NCBI GenBank assembly: GCA_045114175.1
Contig: JBGUJZ010000021.1
Span: 1 to 64,000, forward strand
Length of the DNA: 64,000 bases
Reading direction: 5' to 3'
Origin: Cacconaster sp045114175
GTDB taxonomy: Bacteria; Bacteroidota; Bacteroidia; Bacteroidales; UBA932
This document shows positions 29,743-37,598 of this stretch, piece by piece. The position numbers were made by a program, and so were the translations under genes. Each line of letters begins with the position of its first letter. Position 1 is the stretch's first letter. The notes under the pieces were generated by a model. That model worked only from the letters and a program-made list of their open reading frames with translations. It ran no database searches and was not told the origin of the DNA.

Positions 29743-31668
29743 ATGGGAAAAATCATTGGCATTGACCTCGGTACCACCAACAGCTGCGTGGCAGTGATGG
29801 AAGGTAAGGAACCGACTGTTATCATCAATAGTGAAGGCAAGCGCACAACCCCGTCCGTCGTGGCATTCGCAGACGGTGGCGAGCGCAAGATCGGTGACCC
29901 GGCAAAGCGTCAGGCTATCACCAACCCGCTCAAGACCATCTTCTCCATCAAACGTTTCATGGGTGAAACCTATGACCGCGTGCAGAAAGAGATTGATCGC
30001 GTGAGCTACAAAGTCGTGCGTGGCGACAACAACACCCCGCGCGTAGATATCGACGGCCGTCTCTACTCCCCGCAGGAGATCTCGGCCATGGTGCTCCAGA
30101 AGATGAAGAAGACCGCTGAGGATTACCTCGGAACGACCGTTGACGAAGCTGTCATCACCGTGCCGGCATACTTCAGCGACTCGCAGCGTCAGGCTACCAA
30201 GGAAGCTGGTGAGATTGCAGGCCTCAAGGTCCGCCGTATCATCAACGAGCCTACGGCAGCAGCGTTGGCTTACGGTCTTGACAAACAGAACAAAGATATG
30301 AAGGTCGCCGTCTTCGACCTCGGTGGCGGTACCTTTGATATTTCCATCCTGGAATTGGGTGACGGTGTCTTCGAGGTGAAATCCACCAACGGCGATACCC
30401 ACCTGGGTGGCGACGACTTCGACCACGTCATCATTGACTGGCTGGCCGACGAGTTCGCAGCAGAGAACGACGGTATCGACCTCCGCAAGGACCCGATGGC
30501 GCTCCAGCGTCTGAAAGAGGCAGCTGAGAAGGCCAAGATCGAGCTTTCCAGCCAGACCTCCAGCGAGATCAACCTGCCATACATCATGCCGGTAGGCGGT
30601 ATCCCCAAACACCTGGTACGCACCCTCACCCGTGCTAAGTTCGAACAGCTTTCGGACTCCCTGATCCAGGCAACCATCGAACCGTGCCGCAAGGCCCTCA
30701 GCGATGCAGGCCTCAGCGCATCCGATATTGACGAAGTGCTGCTCGTAGGTGGTTCCACCCGAATCCCCGCTGTCCAGCAGATCGTGGAGAAGTTCTTCGG
30801 CAAAGTGCCGAACAAGGGTGTCAACCCGGACGAAGTCGTGGCTGTAGGCGCTTCCATCCAGGGCGGCGTGCTGGCAGGCGACGTGAAGGACGTGCTGCTG
30901 CTCGACGTTACCCCGCTGTCGCTCGGTATCGAGACCCTCGGCGGCGTGATGACCAAGCTGATCGACGCCAACACCACCATCCCGACCCGCAAGAGCCAGG
31001 TCTTCAGCACCGCTGTGGACAACCAGCCTTCCGTCGAGATCCACGTGCTGCAGGGCGAGCGCTCCATGGCACGCGACAACAAGACCATCGGTAACTTCCA
31101 CCTGGATGGCATCACCCCCGCACCGCGTGGCGTGCCACAGATTGAAGTGACCTTCGATATCGATGCAAACGGCATCCTGAACGTATCCGCAAAGGACAAG
31201 GCTACCGGCAAGGAGCAGAACATCCGCATCGAGGCATCCTCGGGTCTGAGCGAAGATGAAATCAAACGCATGCGCGACGAGGCAAAGGCCAACGAAGAGG
31301 CCGACAAGAAGGAGCGCGAGCGTATTGACAAGATCAACGCTGCAGACGGTATGATCTTCCAGACCGAGAAGAACCTCAAGGAGTACGGCGACAAGATTCC
31401 GGCCGACAAGAAGGGCGCCATCGAGACGGCTCTCGGCCAGCTCAAAGAGGCCCACAAGGCTCAGAACATTGCCGATATCGACCGCGCAAGCGAAGCGCTG
31501 AACAATGCTTGGCATGCCGCTTCCGAAGATATGGCCAAAGCCGCTCAGGGCGGTGCAGGCGCTCCGGGTGCAGGCTTCCAGGGCGGCGCTCAGCAGGGCC
31601 CGCAGGGCGGTTCCTCCGACAAGGGTGGCGACAACGTCCAGGACGCTGATTTCGAGGAAGTCAAGTAA
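29743..31668 (+). CDS. dnaK: Molecular chaperone DnaK (Hsp70)
   Basis: The main cytosolic Hsp70, which binds unfolded peptides in an ATP cycle with DnaJ and GrpE. The 641-residue length is normal. Signatures: IGIDLGTTNSCVAVMEG, VFDLGGGTFDISILE, VLLVGGSTRIPAVQQ; the substrate domain contains DVTPLSLGIETLGG and LQGERSMARDNKTIG. The C-terminal tail is Gly/Gln/Ala-rich and ends in an acidic DADFEEVK. An AGGAG ribosome site precedes the ATG. grpE and dnaJ are not adjacent in this window, so dnaK stands alone. Confidence 0.98.
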   Translation: MGKIIGIDLGTTNSCVAVMEGKEPTVIINSEGKRTTPSVVAFADGGERKIGDPAKRQAITNPLKTIFSIKRFMGETYDRVQKEIDRVSYKVVRGDNNTPRVDIDGRLYSPQEISAMVLQKMKKTAEDYLGTTVDEAVITVPAYFSDSQRQATKEAGEIAGLKVRRIINEPTAAALAYGLDKQNKDMKVAVFDLGGGTFDISILELGDGVFEVKSTNGDTHLGGDDFDHVIIDWLADEFAAENDGIDLRKDPMALQRLKEAAEKAKIELSSQTSSEINLPYIMPVGGIPKHLVRTLTRAKFEQLSDSLIQATIEPCRKALSDAGLSASDIDEVLLVGGSTRIPAVQQIVEKFFGKVPNKGVNPDEVVAVGASIQGGVLAGDVKDVLLLDVTPLSLGIETLGGVMTKLIDANTTIPTRKSQVFSTAVDNQPSVEIHVLQGERSMARDNKTIGNFHLDGITPAPRGVPQIEVTFDIDANGILNVSAKDKATGKEQNIRIEASSGLSEDEIKRMRDEAKANEEADKKERERIDKINAADGMIFQTEKNLKEYGDKIPADKKGAIETALGQLKEAHKAQNIADIDRASEALNNAWHAASEDMAKAAQGGAGAPGAGFQGGAQQGPQGGSSDKGGDNVQDADFEEVK

Positions 31669-31681
31669 TCCTTTGAATCAC

Positions 31682-31715
31682 AAAAAAAGCCGACTCGCAA
31701 GAGCCGGCTTTTTTT
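31682..31715. terminator. Bidirectional terminator between dnaK and the porin gene
   Basis: A7 GCCGACTC-GCAA-GAGCCGGC T7: a stem of about 15 bp with one mismatch, flanked by A7 and T7, positioned between the convergent stops at 31668 and 31731. It can serve both transcripts. Confidence 0.92.
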
Positions 31716-31730
31716 ATGGGTTGACTGCCG

Positions 31731-33971
31731 CTAGAACGGCCAGAAGACTCCTAGTTTAAATCCGTGTTGCGGGCGAATGTAGTGGAATGCGGAGAAGGTA
31801 TCCGAGTTGGGCCATCCGCGGAAGCAGTCGGTGTACTTGATGAAGAGGCAGACGCACTTCCACTGCATGTTCACAAAAGCGTCGAAGTAGGCGTTCGTGG
31901 CCACCGGATCACGGCGCTGGTTGAAGAAGACACCCAGATCGGGGCTGTAGTTCTGAAGGTAGAATCCCGTGGTAAAGAGGCCGTTAACGCCAATCTGCAT
32001 ATCCATTGCATCCTCCACCACCGTGAACTCAAAGTAGAGTCGCGAGTTGAGCGAGAAGCGCGGCAGCGGTGCCACGGTATCGTTGGAGGAGACCTGGAAG
32101 AGCGCGCGGTTATCCCAGTGGACCGGGCCGAGTTTCAGTTCGTTCTCTGCATTGGCAGCCAGGATGCTGGCCGGTCGGCTGGCCTGGCGAATCACGGAGA
32201 GCGAGTCGTAGTAAACCATGTTGGCCACCAGCGCATAATCTACGCCAGCCTTGAGTTTCCAGGCCGGAATGCTGACCTGCGCACCGAGCCGAGAGTCAGA
32301 GACTTTGCTCAGATCGCTGTTCCAATCGTGGTGGTTGAAATGGATGGCCTTCTGGAGCGGATTGGGTTCGGTCAGGCTGGTCCGGATGGTTCCCGTCAGA
32401 TGGATACCGCCCTTGAAGGGATAGAGCGAGAGCCGGACGCGGCCGCCCAGCGTGAAGTCGCTAAAGTTGTAGCCGGCAAAGCTGTATTGTCCGTCGGCAT
32501 CCCACGCAATGTATTTGCGGAAGCTGCCCGACGCGCCGGCATAGAGGTAGGCGTTGTGGTACCAGTTGTTCTTGGCGCCGCTGATATACTGCTGTGGATC
32601 AAAGGAATAGTAGGATAGCAGGCGATAGCCGATTCCCGCATTGACCTTGGCCAGCAGGGCGTCCGGGGCAAAGGGTTGCAGCTTCAGGAAGGCCTTGTTT
32701 TCTATGCGCGTCATCGCGAGCGAATCGGACGACTGCGAACTGTTCAGGAAGAAGTTGTTGAAGTAGAAGTCGCGCTCTGCCGCTGAGTTGATCTTGTCGT
32801 AATAAACCTTCTTATTGAGAGTCAGCTCGCCGCTGTGACCGATGTAGGCCGTGGTCCCCTCTCCCACCGCGAGTGAATCCTTGTCCTTGCGGAAGAAGTT
32901 CATGGGGATGGCGTAGCTCTGGGTGATGAACAACGTGTTGCGACTCAGCTTGTTGGAAGCATTGGAGAGGTTGACCGCAATCTCTTTGGCATCCACGATG
33001 GTATCGCGGATCCACTTGATATCCTGAATACCGCCGTTTTCGGTGCGTTCAATCCGCTGATGGATGAAGCCCGCATTCATCAAGTACTTCTTGCCCAGAT
33101 GGTTCAGGCCGAAGGCCAGGGTACGGTTGTCCGTAGCCTCATTCTGCAGCATACCCCGGCTGCCCCACTTTTCATAGAGCACCGAGAAGTTGAGCGCAGG
33201 ATTGATGTTCTGCGTGGTGAGCACGTGGATCTCCATCTCCTCGCGCGCCTTCAGGGAGAAGAAGGTACCCCAGTAGGCCAGCTCCGTGTAAGGATTCTTG
33301 GTGTTGTATTGCGGCAGTGTCTCCGGCGTATAGGAGTAAACCAGATAAGGATCCGCCGCATCAAAGAGGCCGGTGGTCTCGCGCTTGAACCAGTTGTAGG
33401 TCTGCGCGGCGCTACCCACGGTACCCAGATAGGTGGCATTCACCTCCTTCTTGAAGAAGGGATAGTCAAAGAACTGGCCGTTGTAGAGCGTGTCAAGTTC
33501 CTGAACCTCAATCTCATTGAACTTGTGTTCCGAGGTCCACTTGACGATGCGCTTATACCAGAGCGAATCAGGCAGCGCAAAGGTGCTCAGGACGCGCGGC
33601 GTAGCAATACGCACACTGTCGCGGTACTCGCGTTTCTGCTGGCGAATCAGTTTGCGGATGTCCGACGAATCGGGCAGATGCCTTGCGATGGAATCGCAGA
33701 AGGCCATGAAGCAGGAGTCGATCTCAAAGACCGTGAGCGAATCCACCTCCCACGTACCCATCGCCTCTGCCAGCTCGCGGTACACGCGCGAGAGACTGTC
33801 CTCGGGCGGCGGGAGCTGTGCGGTGGAGTCCTGCACAGCTGGATCCATCACCTGGGGAATCGTATCCTGAGGCACAGTGACGCGGCAACTTGTCCGCCGT
33901 GCCGACGAGGTCGGCGCAGCGATCATGGCCAGCGCGGCTATCAGCGTAAGAATCGTCAGACGGATTCTCAT
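31731..33971 (-). CDS. Putative porin (Bacteroidota outer-membrane beta-barrel)
   Basis: A 746-residue exported protein of the Bacteroidota 'putative porin' family. It has a signal peptide (RLTILTLIAALAMIAAPTSSA), a Pro-rich stretch (about 38-60), a helical N-terminal part, and a C-terminal region of alternating aromatic strands ending in FKLGVFWPF with terminal Phe, typical of outer-membrane barrels. LNHLGKKYLMNAGFIHQRIE and the final GFKLGVFWPF are family-like. It is translated directly after the MurU-like gene (4-nt overlap), which suggests a shared role in envelope or sugar traffic, though the pairing may be positional only. Confidence 0.8.
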   Translation of the reverse strand: MRIRLTILTLIAALAMIAAPTSSARRTSCRVTVPQDTIPQVMDPAVQDSTAQLPPPEDSLSRVYRELAEAMGTWEVDSLTVFEIDSCFMAFCDSIARHLPDSSDIRKLIRQQKREYRDSVRIATPRVLSTFALPDSLWYKRIVKWTSEHKFNEIEVQELDTLYNGQFFDYPFFKKEVNATYLGTVGSAAQTYNWFKRETTGLFDAADPYLVYSYTPETLPQYNTKNPYTELAYWGTFFSLKAREEMEIHVLTTQNINPALNFSVLYEKWGSRGMLQNEATDNRTLAFGLNHLGKKYLMNAGFIHQRIERTENGGIQDIKWIRDTIVDAKEIAVNLSNASNKLSRNTLFITQSYAIPMNFFRKDKDSLAVGEGTTAYIGHSGELTLNKKVYYDKINSAAERDFYFNNFFLNSSQSSDSLAMTRIENKAFLKLQPFAPDALLAKVNAGIGYRLLSYYSFDPQQYISGAKNNWYHNAYLYAGASGSFRKYIAWDADGQYSFAGYNFSDFTLGGRVRLSLYPFKGGIHLTGTIRTSLTEPNPLQKAIHFNHHDWNSDLSKVSDSRLGAQVSIPAWKLKAGVDYALVANMVYYDSLSVIRQASRPASILAANAENELKLGPVHWDNRALFQVSSNDTVAPLPRFSLNSRLYFEFTVVEDAMDMQIGVNGLFTTGFYLQNYSPDLGVFFNQRRDPVATNAYFDAFVNMQWKCVCLFIKYTDCFRGWPNSDTFSAFHYIRPQHGFKLGVFWPF

Positions 33972-34741
33972 GCGCGTGCCTCCAATTCTTTGATTTTTCC
34001 CACGTCGCGAATGCTCGCGCCCGTGATATCGATTCCGCGAATCTCATGCTCGCGGCAATTCTCCAGGTAAAAATCGATCACCGAGAAGCGCTCCGGCCAG
34101 CTCTGCATGAGCGGCAGAATCGCCGTCGAGAGCATCGAGATACCGGCAAAAGCGAGCCTGTGGCACTTCGTCACATCCAGGTCGGGCCACGGTGAACGTA
34201 CCTCCCCCGTGTCGATGTTGGTCCACCCCACCAACCGCATCTGCTCATCGAACATCAGATACCGACTGGTCTTTCGGTCACTTACTGCGAGAATTGCCAG
34301 CGGATCTGGCGAGGGTTTACCGGCAAGGCGGAACTCCCCGTCAGGGCCTTTTCGTTCCGCCGGACGGAAACTCGAAGCCATAGTAGCGTAATCCATATCT
34401 GTTATGATATCCACGTTATGCACCAAAAATCGTCCTTCCGGGGCATCCTGCAACAGTTGTGCCGCGTGGCGGATGGCGCCGCCGGTCTCGCGCAACAGGT
34501 CGCGCTCATCGGAAAGGGCGATGCGGCTACCGAAGTTGTCATGCTCCTTCAGAAAGGCCTCGATCTGCTCGGGAAAGTGGTGCACGTTGATCACGAAATC
34601 GTCGAATCCTGCCTTCTTCAGCCGGCTGATGAGCCCCTCCAGCAGCGGCGTACCGCCCACCGGAACCAGTGCCTTGGGCATCCGGTCCGTCAACGGCTTC
34701 AGGCGTGTGCCGAGCCCTGCTGCAAGGATCATCGCTCTCAT
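33968..34741 (-). CDS. Sugar-1-phosphate nucleotidyltransferase, MurU-like
   Basis: A 257-residue single-domain nucleotidyltransferase. The signature ILAAGLGTRLKPLTDRMPKA begins at residue 5, followed by LVPVGGTPLLEGLISRL, VHNVDIITDMDY for metal-linked Asp residues, and FSVIDFYLENC in the C-terminal part. It closely resembles MurU, the N-acetylmuramate-1-phosphate uridylyltransferase of peptidoglycan recycling. The upstream neighbour, ending 2 nt before this start, is an AmgK-like kinase, the enzyme that supplies MurU's substrate in Pseudomonas and some others. Substrate choice is inferred from that context; a mannose- or glucose-1-phosphate enzyme is the alternative. Confidence 0.8.
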   Translation of the reverse strand: MRAMILAAGLGTRLKPLTDRMPKALVPVGGTPLLEGLISRLKKAGFDDFVINVHHFPEQIEAFLKEHDNFGSRIALSDERDLLRETGGAIRHAAQLLQDAPEGRFLVHNVDIITDMDYATMASSFRPAERKGPDGEFRLAGKPSPDPLAILAVSDRKTSRYLMFDEQMRLVGWTNIDTGEVRSPWPDLDVTKCHRLAFAGISMLSTAILPLMQSWPERFSVIDFYLENCREHEIRGIDITGASIRDVGKIKELEARA

Positions 34742-34743
34742 TC

Positions 34744-36156
34744 TCAGAAGATTTGTTCCATCTCCAACTCGCGATGGTAGAGTTTGACTTTCACGTTGAA
34801 CCGCTGCGCGATGTGCTCAGCCAGATGCTGCGCGCAATAGACGCTGCGGTGCTGGCCCCCCGTGCAGCCGAAGCAGAACATCAGGTGGGTGAACTTACGT
34901 TCGATATAACGCTGTACGTGCGCATCCGCCATCGGGTAGATGTGACTTAGGAAGGTGGTCACACCGCCGTCGTCTTCCAGGAACTTGATCACCTCGGCGT
35001 CCAGTCCGTTGAAGTGGCGGTAGTGCTCGTATTTGCCAGGGTTGTTGATGGCGCGGCAGTCGAAGACGTAACCGCCTCCGTTGCCGGAAATATCGTTCGG
35101 AATTCCCTTCTTATAGGCGAAGCTGTAGATGTTCACCTCCAGGCGCTCCTGCTTGCGTTCCTCGAACTCGCGGAGGTTCGTAAGCTCAGTAAGGACCTGA
35201 TTCAGATAGGGATACTCTTCAAAAGGTTCGGCCAGCAGGCGGCGCAGGTTGTCCATCGCATAGGGAATGCTCTGGAGGAAGTGCGGCTTCTTTTCAAAGT
35301 AACCGCGAAAGCCGTACGCGCCCAGCACCTGCAACGTACGGAAGAGCACGAAGTGGCGGAGCTGCTTCAGGAAATCCTCCTTGCTGATGGTCCGGTAGGG
35401 CTTCAACGCCTCGAGGTACGCATCGATGAGTTCCATCTTGAGCGCCTCGGAGTAGTTGGCCTTGGCCTGCCAGATGAAGGAGGCCACGTCGTAATAGATG
35501 GGGCCCTTACGGCCGCCCTGGAAGTCGATGAAGTAGGGCTCGTCCCCCACCAGCATCACGTTGCGTGCCTGGAAATCGCGGTAGAGGAAGGTATCGCTCT
35601 CCTCGCGAAGCAGCACGTCCGCCATCTTGTGGAAGTCTTCATCCAACCGGATCTCATTGAATTCCAAACCGGTGGCCTTCAGGAAACAGTATTTGAAGTA
35701 GTTCTGGTCAAAGGAGATCATCTGCCTGTCAAAGGCAGGCTGGGGATAGCAGACGCTGAAATCCAGCCCCTCTGCACCCTTGAACTGCAGGGCTGGCAGC
35801 GCGCGGACGGTCTTGAGCAGCAGAGCCTTTTCGGCCTCGCTGAACTCACCTTTTTCCCGACCTTCCGCGATGCGATTGAAGAGAATGTCATTGCCGAGAT
35901 CCTCCTGGAGATAGAAGAGGAAGTCGTCGCTGTGGGCAAAAACCCGGGGGACGTTCAGCCCCTTCTCGCGAAAATGCCGCGCTATGGTCCAGAAAGCGCG
36001 GTTTTCCTCCGCACAGGTGCCTTTGACGGCAATCAGCGTACGGGTATCCCCGTTTACGCGGAAGTATCTCCGATTGCTTCCGGACGAGGGTAACTCCTCA
36101 ATATTCAGGACATTTTCGCCCGCGAATTCCCGAAACAGCGATTCAATCTCAATCAT
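34744..36156 (-). CDS. AmgK-like sugar kinase fused to a RapZ C-terminal domain
   Basis: A 470-residue two-domain protein. Residues about 1-310 form an aminoglycoside-phosphotransferase-like kinase close to AmgK (MurNAc/GlcNAc anomeric kinase): SGSNRRYFRV near the nucleotide, the catalytic loop LYRDFQARNVML (about 192-203; His of the Brenner motif is Tyr), and YFIDFQGGRKGPIYYDVASF with the metal Asp. Residues about 335-470 match the C-terminal domain of RapZ, the glucosamine-6-phosphate sensor of enterobacteria: VNIYSFAYKKGIPND, GYVFDCRAINNPG and FGCTGGQHRSVYCAQHLAEH. The RapZ kinase-like N-domain is missing. I chose ATG 36156 because the ATG at 36174 is upstream of a -7 box. MurU-like gene and porin follow. 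Confidence 0.8.
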   Translation of the reverse strand: MIEIESLFREFAGENVLNIEELPSSGSNRRYFRVNGDTRTLIAVKGTCAEENRAFWTIARHFREKGLNVPRVFAHSDDFLFYLQEDLGNDILFNRIAEGREKGEFSEAEKALLLKTVRALPALQFKGAEGLDFSVCYPQPAFDRQMISFDQNYFKYCFLKATGLEFNEIRLDEDFHKMADVLLREESDTFLYRDFQARNVMLVGDEPYFIDFQGGRKGPIYYDVASFIWQAKANYSEALKMELIDAYLEALKPYRTISKEDFLKQLRHFVLFRTLQVLGAYGFRGYFEKKPHFLQSIPYAMDNLRRLLAEPFEEYPYLNQVLTELTNLREFEERKQERLEVNIYSFAYKKGIPNDISGNGGGYVFDCRAINNPGKYEHYRHFNGLDAEVIKFLEDDGGVTTFLSHIYPMADAHVQRYIERKFTHLMFCFGCTGGQHRSVYCAQHLAEHIAQRFNVKVKLYHRELEMEQIF

Positions 36157-36162
36157 AACATA

Positions 36163-36170
36163 CAAAGTTA
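36163..36170 (-). promoter_or_regulatory. -7 box just upstream of the kinase-RapZ start
   Basis: On the minus strand TAACTTTG is a full -7 consensus and ends only 6 bp before the ATG at 36156. The transcript would therefore start at or within a few bases of the start codon. Confidence 0.5.
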
Positions 36171-36172
36171 AC

Positions 36173-36204
36173 AAAAATCCGGATCAAGCAAGCTTGTCCG
36201 GATT
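36173..36204 (-). terminator. Terminator of tRNA-Ser
   Basis: AATCCGGA(T)CAAG (36176-36188) pairs with CTTGTCCGGATT (36193-36204), a 12-bp stem with one bulged base, and is followed by a short T5 run on the minus strand. It begins 16 bp past the tRNA 3' end, and directly precedes the kinase-RapZ promoter. Confidence 0.85.
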
Positions 36205-36220
36205 CTTTGCTATCTATTTG

Positions 36221-36308
36221 CGGAGAGAAAGGGATTCGAACCCTTGATACCCTTTTGGAGTACACACGCTTTCCAGGCGTGCCTCTTAAGCCACTCGAGC
36301 ATCTCTCC
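36221..36308 (-). tRNA. tRNA-Ser (anticodon GGA)
   Basis: An 88-nt class II tRNA: acceptor GGAGAGA with TCTCTCC, D arm with the usual GTGGCTTAAG loop, anticodon stem CACGC/GCGTG with loop CTGGAAA (anticodon GGA), an extended variable arm of about 15 nt (TACTCCAAAAGGGTA) and T arm AAGGG/CCCTT with loop TTCGAAT. The discriminator is G, the serine identity base. CCA is not encoded. Confidence 0.95.
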
Positions 36309-36347
36309 GAATGGGACTGCAAATATAATACTTTTTTTTATAATCGA

Positions 36348-37598
36348 TCACTCCACCCGCATTGTCTTGGCTGGGCTTACGCGTGCGATAAAAATTGCCG
36401 AAAGCGAGAGAATCATCAGGATGGCGATGGCCGAGGCGGCATCCAGTAGCAGAATCTTGCCCCAGTCCAGCTGGATGGGCACGTACTTCACGAAATAGTT
36501 GGCCGGATCCAGCGTGATGACGTGGAACCACTTCTGCACGAAGCAGATGACCAGCGCGGCTACATTTCCCCAAAGCAGCCCCTTCCCCACAACCCGCGCG
36601 GAACGCCACAGGAACACGCGCGTCACAGCCCAGTCACTCATACCGAGCGACTTAAGCACGCCGATCATCGAAATCTTCCGGAAGAGCAGGATCAGCAGCG
36701 ACGAAATCATATTGAATCCGGCTACCGCCATCATCAGGATCATGATCATCACAACGTTCAGATCGAGCACAGCGAGCCAGTCAAACAGGTTCGGATAGAT
36801 GCGCTTAACGGAGTAGATGAAGAGCGGAGCGTCATCATCGGTGGCCAGTCGGTACTCAACCTCTGTCAAGCGGTTGGTAGCCTCTTCGATACTGGCGGAG
36901 GGACGGATACGGACCTCCAGTGCGGAGACCTGATCGCCGCTCCAGCCATTCAGGCGGCGGATATGCCGCAAGTCGGCCAGAATGAAGGTATTATCGATCT
37001 CCTCCAACTGAGCGTCGAACAGACCGCAGACGCGGAAGTTGCGCGCCTTCAGATCATCCCGCACGAAGTAAGCATTCAGGGTATCCCCCACCGACAGCCC
37101 CAGTTGCGCTGCCAGGCGGGAGGACATCAGCACATCCGGCGAGATGCGCCCGGAGTAATCCGGCAGCGTGCCAGCAGAAAGCGCGTCGGCAAAAAACGAG
37201 AAATCATACAGCGAATCCACCCCCTTGAACCAGGCACCGCCAATTTCGCCCTCGTTGCGGATCATACCGCTGCGATAAGCAACCGGAGAGAGAGAAACCA
37301 CGCCCGGCACCGCCAGCAGCGAATCTCGGTAGGAAAGTGTCCCCGAAAATGGATATTGCTCATTCAAAGGGCCTTGCCCGGGTTGGCAGAGGACCACGGA
37401 CCCCATGAAACCGGTGGCCTTGGCCCGAATCTCGGCCTTAAAACCGCCCACCACCGCCACTGCGATAATCATCACGGCGATGCTGAGCGCCACGGAAATC
37501 CAGGCGATATGGTGACTGACGCGGAGCAACCGGTCACGCTCCCCGGAAGGGGCCGCGCGATCGGAAAGCCTGCTTGCTATGAACCGGCTCGCATCCAC
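36348..37598 (-). CDS. FtsX/LolE-like ABC transporter permease
   Basis: A 416-residue inner-membrane permease with the LolC/LolE layout: one N-terminal membrane segment (ISVALSIAVMIIAVAVVGGF), a large periplasmic domain (about 65-265), and three C-terminal segments (VVMIMILMMAVAGFNMISSL; GLLWGNVAALVICFV; LLDAASAIAILMILSLSAIF) ending in the FtsX-type RVSPAKTMRVE. It probably extracts lipoproteins or other lipids together with a separate ATPase not in this window. Its start overlaps the pheT stop by one base. An ordinary FtsX or MacB-type role is the alternative. Confidence 0.8.
   Translation of the reverse strand: MDASRFIASRLSDRAAPSGERDRLLRVSHHIAWISVALSIAVMIIAVAVVGGFKAEIRAKATGFMGSVVLCQPGQGPLNEQYPFSGTLSYRDSLLAVPGVVSLSPVAYRSGMIRNEGEIGGAWFKGVDSLYDFSFFADALSAGTLPDYSGRISPDVLMSSRLAAQLGLSVGDTLNAYFVRDDLKARNFRVCGLFDAQLEEIDNTFILADLRHIRRLNGWSGDQVSALEVRIRPSASIEEATNRLTEVEYRLATDDDAPLFIYSVKRIYPNLFDWLAVLDLNVVMIMILMMAVAGFNMISSLLILLFRKISMIGVLKSLGMSDWAVTRVFLWRSARVVGKGLLWGNVAALVICFVQKWFHVITLDPANYFVKYVPIQLDWGKILLLDAASAIAILMILSLSAIFIARVSPAKTMRVE

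Noticed and set aside
29641..31515. 624-codon minus-strand frame opposite dnaK
   Set aside because: dnaK is unambiguous on plus; long antisense frames opposite dnaK are a known artefact of its codon use.
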